DNA from: Enterococcus mundtii
Lineage (GTDB): Bacteria; Bacillota; Bacilli; Lactobacillales; Enterococcaceae
DNA length: 64,000 nucleotides
Direction of reading: 5' to 3'
Assembly: GCF_003957375.1 (NCBI RefSeq)
Contig: NZ_CP025473.1
Coordinates: 707,501 to 771,500 of the forward strand
Shown here piece by piece: positions 28,247-39,920 of the stretch. Within the stretch, counting starts at the first letter, position 1. The number at the start of each line of letters is the position of its first letter. The notes beneath the pieces were generated by a model. That model worked only from the letters and a program-made list of their open reading frames with translations, ran no database searches and was not told where the DNA came from. The translations under genes and the position numbers were made by a program.

Positions 28247-28279
28247 AAAAAAGAAATCAATAAGAAGGAGGAACCGTAA

Positions 28280-28807
28280 TTGGTAATTGCTATCACAGGT
28301 TTTATCGGTGTATTAGTAGGAGCAATCTTAGTCTACTTAGGGATGGCGATCCAAATGCGTCATCTTGAGAATAAAGAGCAACGTAGACGCGAATTGGAAC
28401 TGAAAGTCAAAGAAATCGAAACATTGAATCAATTAAATAAAAAAATCAATGAGATTCTCCAAAAGCGTGCGAGCTTGTTGGACGAATATGTCAGCTTTGA
28501 TGCTTTTGACGATTGTTATATCACAATCGATGACTTTGCGTATTTGCAATCATTTTCGGCACAAAATAATTTTTATTTGCCAAATTATATTTTAGATGAA
28601 TTATTCCAGAATATCGCTCATCGAAAAGTGATTCTTTCACCGGATGAAACGATGAAGATTGGCGGCTATGCTTACAAAGGTGGGCGTGTCATTTTGGAAA
28701 ACTTCACAGATAATTTGACCGCAATGATCAATGAGAAAAAATCCCAGTTGAAAAATACGACGAGACAACCAATCGGCTTTTTCTCAAAAGATGATGTGTG
28801 GAGCTAA
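28280..28807 (+). CDS. Membrane-anchored protein of unknown function
   Basis: I do not recognise this 175-residue protein. An N-terminal hydrophobic helix (about residues 3-24, with GFIGVLVGAILVYLGMAI) is followed by a charged coiled-coil stretch (about 29-65, rich in E/K/R). A globular part with DDCYITIDDFAYLQ and YLPNYILDELFQN and a basic, polar C-terminus follow. The layout is type I/III: short outside, bulk inside. The start is TTG 28280 with AAGGAGGAA 8 nt upstream. It is divergent from clpP and has its own promoter. It may be limited to enterococci and close relatives, which is my inference. Confidence 0.75.
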   Translation: MVIAITGFIGVLVGAILVYLGMAIQMRHLENKEQRRRELELKVKEIETLNQLNKKINEILQKRASLLDEYVSFDAFDDCYITIDDFAYLQSFSAQNNFYLPNYILDELFQNIAHRKVILSPDETMKIGGYAYKGGRVILENFTDNLTAMINEKKSQLKNTTRQPIGFFSKDDVWS

Positions 28808-28860
28808 ACAAAACATATTTTTTATTCAATGATAAGAGAAACTAAACATTTTGATAAAGT

Positions 28861-28900
28861 AAAAGTTTGGGCACTTACAATTAGCCCAAGCTTTTTCTTT
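28861..28900 (+). terminator. Terminator after the unknown membrane gene
   Basis: AAAAGTTTGGGC and GCCCAAGCTTTT pair at 11 of 12 positions with a G-T at the twelfth, around an 11-nt loop, followed by a T-rich run. Confidence 0.85.
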
Positions 28901-28941
28901 TTTGTTCCTGTGGTAAAATAGGGATGATCGGAGTGAGGACT

Positions 28942-29676
28942 ATGGTACAGATTTATGCACATCGAGGAAGTAAAGGAACCCATCCGGAAAATACATTGCC
29001 CGCTTTTTCTGAAGCAGTAAGAGTGGGGGCGGATGGGATCGAGCTAGATGTCCATCTTAGTAAGGACGGTCAACTGATCGTTATTCATGATGAAACCGTT
29101 GATCGAACAACCAATGGCAAAGGCCTTGTTCGAGAAAAGACTCTCGAAGAGCTGAAAAAATTGAATGCAGGCAGTTGGTTTAGTAAAGATTTCCCAGCAG
29201 CGAAAATCCCTGCGCTAAAAGAAGTACTCTCGCTACTTCTCCAAAAAAATTATCGAGGAACATTGATGATCGAAATCAAAACGGACAAGTATGAGTATGA
29301 AGGAATCGAAGCACAAGTATCTGAACTTATGACAAAAAATGAGTGGCCGTTTCGTCATGCTTATTGTAGTTTCAACCTTCGTTCATTAGAACGTTTATCT
29401 GTCATCGAACCAGACGCACAACTGGATCTTTTAATGAGTGATTCAATGAAAAAATTAGATCTAGCTAAGACCTTACCTTTTATTGAAGGTCTTCACCCTA
29501 AAGCAACTTGGGCATTTGCGCATCCTCAGGAAATACAGGAGTTTCCAAAGCGTATTCGTCTTTGGACAGTCAATACGACAGAAGAGCTTGAAAGAGGATT
29601 AAAGGAACCTGTGGATGCACTCATCACAGACTTTCCTGAACGTGCTTGGTATGTTAAACAATTAATGAAAAAGTAG
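28942..29676 (+). CDS. Glycerophosphodiester phosphodiesterase
   Basis: This 244-residue GDPD-family TIM barrel hydrolyses glycerophosphodiesters to glycerol-3-phosphate and an alcohol. The catalytic His and Glu motifs are AHRGSKGTHPENTLPAF (about residues 6-22) and ELDVHLSKDGQLIVIHDE (about 34-51). The absence of a signal peptide points to a cytosolic, lipid-recycling enzyme. I chose ATG 28942 over the in-frame ATG at 28924 because of the GGAGTGAGG site. miaA starts 8 nt later and has its ribosome binding site across the stop. Confidence 0.9.
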   Translation: MVQIYAHRGSKGTHPENTLPAFSEAVRVGADGIELDVHLSKDGQLIVIHDETVDRTTNGKGLVREKTLEELKKLNAGSWFSKDFPAAKIPALKEVLSLLLQKNYRGTLMIEIKTDKYEYEGIEAQVSELMTKNEWPFRHAYCSFNLRSLERLSVIEPDAQLDLLMSDSMKKLDLAKTLPFIEGLHPKATWAFAHPQEIQEFPKRIRLWTVNTTEELERGLKEPVDALITDFPERAWYVKQLMKK

Positions 29677-29683
29677 GAGCCAT

Positions 29684-30607
29684 ATGGAAAAAGTATTAGT
29701 GATCGTAGGACCCACAGCAGTTGGTAAAACAGCGTTAAGTGTGACACTTGCCCAAAAATTCAACGGCGAGATCATCAGTGGAGATTCCTTACAAATTTAT
29801 AAACATTTGGATATCGGTACGGCAAAAATCAAGCCAACTGAAATGATGGGAATCCCTCATCATTTGATTGATGTGATCGAGCCAGACCAGCAGTATTCGG
29901 CAGCGGATTTTCAACAGGCAGGTCGCAAGTTGATCAAGGAGATCACCGAAAGAGGACATTTGCCGATCATCGTTGGTGGTACCGGTTTATATATTCAATC
30001 GTTATTGTACGATTTTCAATTAGGAGCAAATGAAGAAACGGATGCTGCTGTTCGAGAGAAATATGAAAAAATGGCTGAAGAACTAGGAAAAGAAAAACTT
30101 TGGACTTATTTGAATGAACGCGATCCGCTTGCGGCGGGGAAAATCCATTGGAATAATCAGCGAAAAGTGATTCGCGCATTAGAAGTATTTGAGACAACAG
30201 GCTATAGTATCATGGCGCCGAAAGATAGACCTGAGTGCTTGTATGATTATTATATGATCGGTCTGGATACGGAGCGTAAGTTCCTTTATAGTAGAATCAA
30301 CCAACGAGTGGATCAAATGCTCACAGAGGGATTGATTGCAGAAGCAAGAAAGGTCTATGAATTAGGGGGGGTTCAAGCCAGTCAAGGGATCGGCTATAAA
30401 GAATTTTTTCCTTATTTTGAAGAAAACATCACTCTAGATGAGGCAGTCGAACAAATCAAATTGAACTCTCGGCGCTATGCCAAACGACAACTGACTTGGT
30501 TTCGTAATCGTTTGACGGCGCATTGGTTCGATCTCTTGAAAAAACCGACAGATCTAGCAGAGATCGAAAATGCCATCGAAGGTTGGCTGAAAGAGGTGAG
30601 AACATGA
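29684..30607 (+). CDS. miaA: tRNA dimethylallyltransferase
   Basis: This 307-residue enzyme attaches a dimethylallyl group to A37 of tRNAs that read UNN codons, which steadies decoding. The P-loop is VGPTAVGKTAL (about residues 8-18), and the family segments SGDSLQIYKHLDIGTAK (about 31-47) and IVGGTGLYIQSLLYDF follow. A G7 run at 30365-30371 lies in the codons for LGGV; the frame is intact. The stop overlaps the hflX start in ATGA. Confidence 0.94.
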   Translation: MEKVLVIVGPTAVGKTALSVTLAQKFNGEIISGDSLQIYKHLDIGTAKIKPTEMMGIPHHLIDVIEPDQQYSAADFQQAGRKLIKEITERGHLPIIVGGTGLYIQSLLYDFQLGANEETDAAVREKYEKMAEELGKEKLWTYLNERDPLAAGKIHWNNQRKVIRALEVFETTGYSIMAPKDRPECLYDYYMIGLDTERKFLYSRINQRVDQMLTEGLIAEARKVYELGGVQASQGIGYKEFFPYFEENITLDEAVEQIKLNSRRYAKRQLTWFRNRLTAHWFDLLKKPTDLAEIENAIEGWLKEVRT

Positions 30608-31848
30608 GAGAAGCAAAAGAAAAAGTAATCATTGTTGGTGTAGAAACGGAAGAAAATCAGCGATATTTTGCTGAATCAATGAAAGAATTGGAACAATTGA
30701 TTGATACAGCAGCTGGTGAAGTCGTATATAGACTCACGCAAAAACGACCGCAAGTGGATCGTCAAACGTTGATCGGTAAAGGAAAGCTTCAAGAATTGAC
30801 CCAATTAGCAGATGCTTATGAGGCAGATCTTGTCATATTCAACCATGAATTGACTCCACGTCAAAGTCAGCTGATTACCGATGCGGTAGGGGCGCCGGTC
30901 ATTGATCGAGTCCAATTGATCTTGGATATCTTTGCGATGCGTGCGCGATCTAAAGAAGGAAAACTGCAAGTCGAATTGGCGCAATTGCAATACCTACTAC
31001 CTCGTCTCGCTGGACAAGGTGAGTCGCTTTCTCGTCTTGGTGGTGGGATCGGTACAAGGGGACCAGGAGAAACAAAACTGGAAACGGATCGTCGGCATAT
31101 CCGCAACAAGATCTTAGGCGTAAAAAGAGAGCTAAAAGCAGTGGAGGCTCATCGAGAACGTAATCGGCAAAAAAGACAAAGTAGCGAAGTGTTTCAAATT
31201 GGTTTGATCGGTTACACAAATGCGGGTAAATCAACAATTCTTAATTTATTGACGCAAGCCGAATCATATGCGAAAGATCAACTATTTGCCACCCTTGATC
31301 CGTTGACGAAAAAATGGCGTTTTGCGGAAGGATTCGAATTGACTGTAACGGATACAGTTGGTTTTATCCAAGATCTGCCCACCCAGTTGATTGATGCGTT
31401 CCATTCAACCCTTGAAGAAAGTCAAGGGATGGATCTCCTGCTCCATGTGGTCGATGCAAGTTCTTCTGATCAAATCTTGCAAGAACAAACAGTTTTAAAG
31501 TTGATGGACGAGTTAGATATGAAAGAAATGCCTGTATTGACTGTCTATAATAAATCAGACCAAATCGACACAGCAGGATTTATACCGACTTTATTTCCGA
31601 ATGTCTTGATTTCTGCTCAGACACAAGAGGGCAAAGAACGCTTGATTGAGGCCATCAAACGGCAATTGATGGAGTTGATGCTTCCTTATACGAAAATTGT
31701 GCCAAGTGATCAAGGACAAACATTAAGTGAGTTGAGACGGCAGACACTTGTATTAGATGAACGCTTCATTGAAGAACAAAATAGCTATGAAGTACGTGGT
31801 TTTGCGAATAAAAATTCAAAATGGCTAAAAAAAGATGAGTTATTTTAA
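30604..31848 (+). CDS. hflX: Ribosome-associated GTPase HflX
   Basis: This 414-residue GTPase splits stalled 70S ribosomes, mainly under heat or antibiotic stress. The N-terminal HflX domain ends in a glycine-rich LGGGIGTRGPGETKLETDRR segment (about residues 145-164). The G domain has GYTNAGKST (G1), DTVGFI (G3) and NKSD (G4). I chose ATG 30604, which overlaps the miaA stop in ATGA with GAGGTGAG upstream, over the longer open frame inside miaA. The miaA-hflX order is typical in Firmicutes; hfq is not between them. Confidence 0.93.
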   Translation: MREAKEKVIIVGVETEENQRYFAESMKELEQLIDTAAGEVVYRLTQKRPQVDRQTLIGKGKLQELTQLADAYEADLVIFNHELTPRQSQLITDAVGAPVIDRVQLILDIFAMRARSKEGKLQVELAQLQYLLPRLAGQGESLSRLGGGIGTRGPGETKLETDRRHIRNKILGVKRELKAVEAHRERNRQKRQSSEVFQIGLIGYTNAGKSTILNLLTQAESYAKDQLFATLDPLTKKWRFAEGFELTVTDTVGFIQDLPTQLIDAFHSTLEESQGMDLLLHVVDASSSDQILQEQTVLKLMDELDMKEMPVLTVYNKSDQIDTAGFIPTLFPNVLISAQTQEGKERLIEAIKRQLMELMLPYTKIVPSDQGQTLSELRRQTLVLDERFIEEQNSYEVRGFANKNSKWLKKDELF

Positions 31849-31868
31849 AAAATAAAGAATAAGAAAAA

Positions 31869-31911
31869 ACGAGCTTGATCGACTTTATATAGAAGTGGAT
31901 CAAGTTTTTTT
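31869..31911 (+). terminator. hflX terminator
   Basis: GCTTGATCGACTT and AAGTGGATCAAGT pair at 11 of 13 positions, with a short AT-rich loop and a run of T. Confidence 0.85.
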
Positions 31912-31923
31912 ATAAAAAAAACC

Positions 31924-31984
31924 GCCTCTTATGTAAGGAAACCTGACATGAGAGGTTGACAGTCTTTTTTGTGATTGGTATACT
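31924..31984 (+). promoter_or_regulatory. glnRA promoter with GlnR operator
   Basis: TTGACA (31956-31961), a 17-bp spacer and TATACT (31979-31984) form a strong promoter. Directly upstream, TGTAAGGAAACCTGACA (31932-31948) matches the GlnR/TnrA consensus TGTNAN7TNACA. It sits in a larger dyad CCTCTTATGT...ACATGAGAGG (31924-31955). GlnR should repress its own operon when glutamine is plentiful. Confidence 0.88.
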
Positions 31985-32017
31985 TTATTCAATTGATAGG
32001 ACGAAAGGAGACGTCAG

Positions 32018-32413
32018 ATGGGAGAAAAGGAATTACGTCGTTCAATGTCGGTATTTCCAATTGGTACAGTTATGAAACTAACAGACTTGACTGCTCGACA
32101 AATCAGGTATTATGAAGAACAGGAATTTGTTCATCCTGAGCGCAGTGAAGGAAATCGCCGCATGTATTCATTGAATGATATCGATATTCTATTAGAAATC
32201 AAGGATTATCTTTCAGAAGGATTGAATATGGCTGGCATCAAACGGGTCTATGAAATGGCACAGGCGAAAAAACAAGAAGAAAAAAGTAAAAAACCGCTGA
32301 CCGATCACGACGTTCGTCAAATTTTTCGTGATGAGATATTAGCTCAAGGTGGGTTAGCCAAAACAGGACATTATCAGTCACAAGGCTTGCAACAACGTCA
32401 ATACTTTGACTGA
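32018..32413 (+). CDS. glnR: Glutamine synthetase repressor GlnR
   Basis: This 131-residue MerR-family regulator has an N-terminal winged helix (about residues 10-80, with [20 protein letters not shown]) and a C-terminal tail that in other species is the feedback sensor for glutamine-bound glutamine synthetase. The start at 32018 follows AAAGGAGACGT. glnA follows 29 nt later, the standard glnRA arrangement. The operator in its own promoter is described at 31924-31984. Confidence 0.95.
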   Translation: MGEKELRRSMSVFPIGTVMKLTDLTARQIRYYEEQEFVHPERSEGNRRMYSLNDIDILLEIKDYLSEGLNMAGIKRVYEMAQAKKQEEKSKKPLTDHDVRQIFRDEILAQGGLAKTGHYQSQGLQQRQYFD

Positions 32414-32442
32414 ATGAAATAAAAAAAAGAAAGAGGGATACC

Positions 32443-33783
32443 ATGGTAAAGAAACAAATCACAGGCGAAGAAATTAAACGAATCATTGAGGATGAGAACG
32501 TACGCTTTTTACGTTTGATGTTTACAGATATATTAGGAACAATCAAAAATGTTGAAGTTCCAGTGAGTCAAATCGACAAAGTACTTGAGAATAAAATGAT
32601 GTTTGATGGTTCTTCGATTGAAGGATTTGTCAGAATCGAAGAAAGTGATATGTACTTGTATCCTGATCTTTCTACTTGGATGATTTTCCCATGGGAAAGC
32701 GACCACGGCAAAGTGGCGCGCCTGATTTGTGATATTTATAATCCAGATGGTACTCCATTTGCTGGTGACCCTCGTGGCAATCTGAAACGTTCATTAAATG
32801 ACATGAAAAAACTTGGCTTTACCTCATTCAATTTAGGGCCTGAACCAGAATTCTTCTTGTTCAAATTAGATGAAGATGGTGGCATCACAACGACGTTGAA
32901 TGACAAAGGTGGTTACTTCGATTTTGCACCAACGGATCTAGGCGAAAATTGCCGTCGAGATATCGTATTGGAATTAGAAAGCTTAGGCTTTGAAGTGGAA
33001 GCTTCTCATCATGAAGTGGCTCCTGGACAGCATGAGATCGACTTTAAATATGCAGATGTCGTTGATGCTTGTGACAATATCCAAACGTTTAAATTAGTCG
33101 TGAAAACCATCGCTCGTAAACATGGCTTGCATGCGACTTTCATGCCAAAACCATTATTCGGGATCAATGGTTCTGGAATGCACTGCAATATGTCTTTATT
33201 CAATGAAGATGGAAATGCCTTTTATGATAAAGACGGAGATTTAGAATTAAGTCAAACTGCGTATCATTTCTTAGGTGGCTTATTGAAACATGCCCGCGCG
33301 TATACGGCAGTCTGCAATCCAACGGTCAACTCTTATAAACGTTTAGTTCCAGGCTACGAAGCCCCTGTTTACGTAGCATGGAGTGGACGTAATCGTTCGC
33401 CGTTGGTACGTGTACCGGAATCTCGTGGTTTATCCACTCGCTTAGAATTACGTTCTGTCGATCCAGCAGCGAATCCATACCTAGCAATGGCTGTTTTATT
33501 ACAAGCAGGTTTAGATGGTATCCGTAATGAATTGACACCACCACCGGCTGTTGATCGTAACATCTACGTGATGAACGAAGAAGAACGTGAAGAAGCGCAA
33601 ATCCAAGATCTTCCATCAACAATCCACAATGCCATCAAAGAATTGCGCAAAGACAAAGTGATGATCGATGCGTTAGGCAATCATATCTTTGCAAACTTTG
33701 TGGAGGCAAAACGTCTGGAATGGGCTGCCTTTAGACAAACCGTTTCTGAATGGGAAAGAGAACAATATTTAGAGCTTTACTAA
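32443..33783 (+). CDS. glnA: Glutamine synthetase type I
   Basis: This 446-residue enzyme makes glutamine from glutamate, ammonia and ATP in a dodecamer. [11 protein letters not shown] is at about residues 50-60, and the metal-binding region [12 protein letters not shown] at about 243-254. The ATP site [10 protein letters not shown] and the C-terminal family end [12 protein letters not shown] are also visible. It is the GlnI-alpha type of Gram-positives, regulated by GlnR and lacking the adenylylation loop. It is cotranscribed with glnR. Confidence 0.96.
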   Translation: MVKKQITGEEIKRIIEDENVRFLRLMFTDILGTIKNVEVPVSQIDKVLENKMMFDGSSIEGFVRIEESDMYLYPDLSTWMIFPWESDHGKVARLICDIYNPDGTPFAGDPRGNLKRSLNDMKKLGFTSFNLGPEPEFFLFKLDEDGGITTTLNDKGGYFDFAPTDLGENCRRDIVLELESLGFEVEASHHEVAPGQHEIDFKYADVVDACDNIQTFKLVVKTIARKHGLHATFMPKPLFGINGSGMHCNMSLFNEDGNAFYDKDGDLELSQTAYHFLGGLLKHARAYTAVCNPTVNSYKRLVPGYEAPVYVAWSGRNRSPLVRVPESRGLSTRLELRSVDPAANPYLAMAVLLQAGLDGIRNELTPPPAVDRNIYVMNEEEREEAQIQDLPSTIHNAIKELRKDKVMIDALGNHIFANFVEAKRLEWAAFRQTVSEWEREQYLELY

Positions 33784-33816
33784 TAAAATCCCGTTAAATC
33801 AATGAAAAGTATAGAA

Positions 33817-33983
33817 GAGGTCGGGACAGAAGTGTTCAGCCTCGAGAAATAAGGCGTCATCCGCGAAAATTGTTTTTCAAATTTTTGTGGATGGCGCCTT
33901 ATTTCTGAAGAGGTTACTTCTGTTCCCGCCGTTTATTCGGTTTTAAGTGGTACAAGAGGACTAATGTCCTAGACAATTTTTTC
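33817..33983 (+). repeat. Intergenic palindromic repeat, family 1 (best-preserved copy)
   Basis: This ~165-bp element has outer arms CGGGACAGAAGTGTTCAGCC and the matching TTCTGTTCCCG region. Its inner arms (33845-33870 and 33881-33905) pair over ~25 bp. It ends with GTTTATTCGGTTTTAAG and a TAATGTCCTAGACAATTTT block. It lies after glnA and could act as its terminator. Other members are at 5500, 13741 and 20935. Confidence 0.8.
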
Positions 33984-34277
33984 TTCATCACTGGAGTGTG
34001 AATTTTTTGGTCTTGTGACTCGCTTGTAGTGGATATGGAAAAAACTTTCCCATTACTTGCTTTGATATGGTATGGGAAGGAGAAAAAAGCGGCCCATCCA
34101 AACGAAATTTTTTTCTATAAATCGATTATTTGATCGCTTATGAGATTTTTGTTCCAACGATTTCGATATATAGTAATATTTTCTTCCACTATTTTTATTG
34201 CGTTTCATACGACTTAATGTATTGACGTCAGTGAAAGTACTTTTATCCATCCAGTAGATATAAACGTAATTGAATAC
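33984..34277. other. Intergenic region between glnA and pyrG without a convincing gene
   Basis: I see no supported gene in this 294-bp stretch. A hairpin TTTCCCAT / ATGGGAAGG (34044-34080) with a T run on its minus-strand side could end a minus-strand transcript. An 88-codon minus-strand open frame at 34053-34319 has no ribosome binding site and overlaps the pyrG promoter; I do not accept it. The usual Firmicute neighbour rpoE is absent here. Confidence 0.5.
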
Positions 34278-36050
<1,773 letters not shown>

Positions 36051-36220
36051 AAAATACTAGGAAATTGATCCGTCAAAATCAGCGGATGTCAAATTATTAG
36101 AATTGTTATTAATAAATATTTTAAATGTTTATAGAGAACCTTTTACCTAAGATATTTCGGTGGATTTTATTTATTTAATGAAAAAAGCGTCTTGAAAATT
36201 TTCATTTTTATTGATTTTAG

Positions 36221-36249
36221 TAGAAAACTAGTGAAATGTTTGGTAAAAT
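36221..36249 (+). promoter_or_regulatory. Probable fba promoter (extended -10)
   Basis: TGGTAAAAT carries a TG extension and a TAAAAT -10 (36244-36249). TAGAAA lies 17 bp upstream as a weak -35. The ATG at 36314 is ~65 bp downstream, with a GGAGGA site. Confidence 0.55.
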
Positions 36250-36313
36250 AGGTTCGTTGGTTAAGGATCATCTTAACAAATTTAGTTTTCACAAAATTTA
36301 GGAGGAATTTATT

Positions 36314-37183
36314 ATGCCAGTAGTATCAGGAGCTGAATTTTTACAAGCTGCTCGTAAAGGCGGTTATGCTGTCGGCGGGTTCAACACAAACAACTTAGAA
36401 TGGACTCAAGCGATCTTAGAAGCAGCTGAAGCTAAAAAAGCACCAGTACTTATCCAAACTTCAATGGGTGCAGCTAAATACATGGGTGGTTACAAAGTAT
36501 GTAAAGATATGATCACTAATTTAGTTGAATCAATGAACATCACTGTTCCAGTGGCAATCCATTTAGACCACGGTGACTACGATGCTGCATTAGAATGTAT
36601 CGAAGTTGGCTATACTTCAGTTATGTTCGATGGTTCTCATTTACCATTCGAAGAAAACTTGAAATTAGCTAGAGACGTTGTTGAAAAAGCTCACGCTAAA
36701 GGAATCTCAGTTGAGTGTGAAGTTGGTTCAATTGGTGGAGAAGAAGATGGAATCATCGGATCAGGCGAATTAGCAGACATCGAAGAATGTAAACAAATGG
36801 TAGCAACAGGTATTGACTACTTAGCATGTGGTATTGGTAACATCCACGGTCAATATCCAGAAAACTGGAGCGGATTAGCATTTGATCACTTACAAGCAAT
36901 TGCTGATGCTGTAGGTTCAGATGTACCTTTAGTATTACACGGCGGATCTGGTATTCCTCAAGATCAAATCGAAAAAGCTATCTCAATGGGTATTTCTAAA
37001 GTAAATGTGAACACTGAATTCCAATTATCATTTGCTGCAGCAACTCGTGAATATATCGAAGCTGGTAAAGACCGCGAAGGTAAAGGATTTGACCCTCGTA
37101 AATTATTAGCACCAGGTAAAGCAGCAATCGTTAAAGATGCTGAGTCTCATATCGACTGGTTCGGTTCTGCTAACAAAGCATAA
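36314..37183 (+). CDS. fba: Fructose-1,6-bisphosphate aldolase, class II
   Basis: This 289-residue zinc enzyme splits fructose-1,6-bisphosphate into glyceraldehyde-3-phosphate and dihydroxyacetone phosphate in glycolysis. The metal site begins with AIHLDHGDYDAAL (about residues 79-91), and VMFDGSHLPFEENL (about 102-115) and LHGGSGIP (about 209-216) are the other family motifs. Codons are strongly biased to those used in highly expressed genes, as expected. The ATG follows AGGAGGAA. It is a monocistronic gene with a terminator. Confidence 0.96.
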   Translation: MPVVSGAEFLQAARKGGYAVGGFNTNNLEWTQAILEAAEAKKAPVLIQTSMGAAKYMGGYKVCKDMITNLVESMNITVPVAIHLDHGDYDAALECIEVGYTSVMFDGSHLPFEENLKLARDVVEKAHAKGISVECEVGSIGGEEDGIIGSGELADIEECKQMVATGIDYLACGIGNIHGQYPENWSGLAFDHLQAIADAVGSDVPLVLHGGSGIPQDQIEKAISMGISKVNVNTEFQLSFAAATREYIEAGKDREGKGFDPRKLLAPGKAAIVKDAESHIDWFGSANKA

Positions 37184-37218
37184 TCGATAAAAGTTAGATC
37201 GAACGAGATAACTGATAG

Positions 37219-37260
37219 AAGAGAACAATGTGCCAATCCGGCGATTGTTCTCTTTTTTTA
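37219..37260 (+). terminator. fba terminator
   Basis: AAGAGAACAAT and ATTGTTCTCTT pair fully around a 14-nt loop, followed by a T run. Confidence 0.9.
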
Positions 37261-37356
37261 TTTAAATAAAAGGAACGATACTCGTTTCTTCGTTTCATCT
37301 ATGATAAAATACAAGCATATGTATAAAATTTGAGGAATAAACAAGGTGGGGAACAA

Positions 37357-38628
37357 ATGAAAAAAATAATCATTGAAGGAAATCGTCCATTGACTGGTGA
37401 AGTAACGATCAGTGGTGCTAAAAATAGTGCAGTTGCCTTGATACCAGCAGCGATTTTAGCAGATTCTCCTGTGATCTTGGAAGGTGTACCTGATATTCAA
37501 GATGTTCATTCATTGATAGAAATTTTAGAAATCATGGGCGCAACTGTCCGTTTTGAAAACAATGTATTAGAAATCGATCCACGTGGTGTCGTTTCAGTAC
37601 CGATGCCAAGTGGGAAGATCAATAGCTTGCGTGCTTCTTACTATTTTATGGGCACCTTATTAGCTAAATTTGGCGAAGCAGTTGTTGGTCTACCAGGCGG
37701 CTGTTACCTTGGTCCGCGTCCAATCGACCTTCATATCAAAGGATTTGAAGCGCTAGGAGCAAAGGTCACAAATGAACATGGTGCGATGTACCTACGAACA
37801 GAAAACAAAACGCTGAATGGAAATCGTGTGTTTATGGATGTGATTTCTGTTGGTGCAACAATCAATATCATGTTAGCAGCAGTGAAAGCAAAAGGACAGA
37901 CGACGATCGAAAATGCGGCGCGTGAACCTGAAATCATTGATGTTGCGACATTATTGAACAATATGGGTGCCAAGATCCGTGGGGCAGGTACTGATGTTAT
38001 CCGTATTGAAGGAGTAGAAGCACTTCATGGCTGCCGTCATTTCATGATTCCTGATCGTATCGAAGCAGGGACTTATTTAGCTGTAGCTGCTGCCGCAGGA
38101 AATGGCGTAAAAATCAAGAATGTGATCTATGAGCATCTTGAAAGTTTTATTGCTAAACTTCAAGAAATCGGTGTGAGCATGAAAATCAGTGAAGACGAGA
38201 TCGAAGTCTATCCTTCAAAGAATTTAAAAGCCGCGAATGTGATGACTTATCCGTATCCAGGTTTTGCCACAGACTTACAACAACCGTTGACACCGTTATT
38301 ATTGATGACTACAGGAACAGCTGAGATCGTGGACACGATCTATTCGAAGCGAGTAAATCATGTTCCTGAATTAGCACGAATGGGTGCTGATATTTCGGTA
38401 GAAGGGAATATGATCATCCTGAATGGTCCGAATAAACTCCATGGTGCTGAAGTTGTTGCTTCAGATCTACGCGCAGGGGCTTGTTTAGTGATTGCAGGAT
38501 TAATGGCAGAAGGCACGACCACGATTTATAATGTCGAATATATATTGCGTGGCTATGATCATATCATCGAGAAATTAACAGCAATCGGAGCAGGTATCAA
38601 AATGGTGGAGGAAGTGGAAGCCGAATGA
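37357..38628 (+). CDS. murA: UDP-N-acetylglucosamine 1-carboxyvinyltransferase
   Basis: This 423-residue enzyme starts cell-wall precursor synthesis by moving enolpyruvate from PEP to UDP-GlcNAc. It has the inside-out alpha/beta barrel. The catalytic Cys, the target of fosfomycin, is in [11 protein letters not shown] (about residues 112-122). ATG 37357 has AAGGTGGGG upstream and I prefer it to the earlier in-frame start. Low-GC Gram-positives usually have two paralogues; the position next to rho matches the MurZ/MurA2 type. It overlaps rho by 4 nt. Confidence 0.93.
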   Translation: MKKIIIEGNRPLTGEVTISGAKNSAVALIPAAILADSPVILEGVPDIQDVHSLIEILEIMGATVRFENNVLEIDPRGVVSVPMPSGKINSLRASYYFMGTLLAKFGEAVVGLPGGCYLGPRPIDLHIKGFEALGAKVTNEHGAMYLRTENKTLNGNRVFMDVISVGATINIMLAAVKAKGQTTIENAAREPEIIDVATLLNNMGAKIRGAGTDVIRIEGVEALHGCRHFMIPDRIEAGTYLAVAAAAGNGVKIKNVIYEHLESFIAKLQEIGVSMKISEDEIEVYPSKNLKAANVMTYPYPGFATDLQQPLTPLLLMTTGTAEIVDTIYSKRVNHVPELARMGADISVEGNMIILNGPNKLHGAEVVASDLRAGACLVIAGLMAEGTTTIYNVEYILRGYDHIIEKLTAIGAGIKMVEEVEAE

Positions 38629-39920
38629 GCGATTATTTGACAATGGCCGAACTGGAAAACAAAACACTAAAAGATGTTTACAGTTATGCAAAAGAATTTA
38701 AGATTCCTTATTACAGTAAGATGAACAAAAAGGAATTATCCCTAGCTGTTATTCGAGCTCAAGCTGAAAAACAAGGCTTTTACTATATGGAGGGGATTTT
38801 AGATATCGTTGGACAAGACGGCTATGGTTTTTTGCGTCCGATCAACTATGGTCCAAGTGTCGAAGATATTTATATCTCTGCCTCCCAAATTCGTCGCTTC
38901 AGTTTAAGAAACGGTGACAAAGTAGCTGGTAAAGCAAGACCGCCTAAAGAATCAGAACGTTATTACGGATTGATGCACGTTGAAAGTGTCAATGGGAGAG
39001 ATCCGGAAGATGCGAAAGAGCGCCCGCATTTCCCAGCATTGACGCCACTCTATCCGGAGAAGCAACTTCGTTTAGAAACGACACCTCAACAAATCGCAAC
39101 ACGTATGATCGATATTTTCGCGCCGATTGGCTTTGGCCAACGTGGTTTGATCGTTGCACCGCCAAAAGCAGGAAAAACATCCATCTTAAAAGAAATCGCT
39201 AATGGGATCACTGAAAATCATCCAGAAGTGGAGTTGATCGTTCTATTGATCGACGAAAGACCTGAAGAAGTAACCGATCTTGAACGTAGTGTCAAAGGCG
39301 ATGTGGTTTCTTCCACATTTGATCTGCAACCACAAAACCACACGCGGGTTTCTGAATTGGTTTTAGAGCGTGCTATGCGTTTAGTTGAAGATAAACGGGA
39401 TGTCGTCATCTTGATGGACAGTATCACTCGCTTAGCTCGTGCTTATAATCTAGTGGTACCACCAAGTGGTCGTACATTGAGCGGAGGGATCGATCCTGCT
39501 GCATTGTACAAACCGAAAAAATTCTTTGGCGCTGCCAGAAATATTGAAGAAGGCGGTAGCTTAACGATTTTGGCTACGGCATTAGTTGATACAGGGAGTC
39601 GGATGGATGATGTCATCTACGAAGAATTCAAAGGAACGGGGAACTTAGAATTACAACTATCTCGTGAACTATCAGAGCGACGTATTTTCCCTGCCATCGA
39701 CATCAAAAAATCAGGTACTCGTAAAGAAGAGTTATTGATGGATAGTGATCAGCTCGAAGAAATCTGGAAACTCCGTAAGCATATGATTGGCGACTCATTA
39801 GAATATACGGAACAATTGATTCGTTTCTTGCGAAAAACTAAAAATAACCAACAATTTTTTAAAGATTTCCAAGATGTTTCTTTTGGCAAAAAAAATCCCA
39901 CAAGAAATTTAAAAAGATAA
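38625..39920 (+). CDS. rho: Transcription termination factor Rho
   Basis: This 431-residue RNA-dependent ATPase/helicase ends untranslated transcripts. The N-terminal RNA-binding cold-shock-like region (about residues 45-115, with [13 protein letters not shown]) is followed by the RecA-type motor: Walker [13 protein letters not shown] (about 176-187) and Walker [14 protein letters not shown] (about 261-273). The ATG overlaps the murA stop in ATGA. The murA-rho-rpmE order is conserved in Firmicutes. Confidence 0.95.
   Translation: MSDYLTMAELENKTLKDVYSYAKEFKIPYYSKMNKKELSLAVIRAQAEKQGFYYMEGILDIVGQDGYGFLRPINYGPSVEDIYISASQIRRFSLRNGDKVAGKARPPKESERYYGLMHVESVNGRDPEDAKERPHFPALTPLYPEKQLRLETTPQQIATRMIDIFAPIGFGQRGLIVAPPKAGKTSILKEIANGITENHPEVELIVLLIDERPEEVTDLERSVKGDVVSSTFDLQPQNHTRVSELVLERAMRLVEDKRDVVILMDSITRLARAYNLVVPPSGRTLSGGIDPAALYKPKKFFGAARNIEEGGSLTILATALVDTGSRMDDVIYEEFKGTGNLELQLSRELSERRIFPAIDIKKSGTRKEELLMDSDQLEEIWKLRKHMIGDSLEYTEQLIRFLRKTKNNQQFFKDFQDVSFGKKNPTRNLKR

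Noticed and set aside
34044-34080. Hairpin TTTCCCAT/ATGGGAAGG as a terminator for glnA
   Set aside because: The T run is on the minus-strand side only, so it cannot serve the plus-strand glnA transcript; the family-1 repeat is a better candidate.
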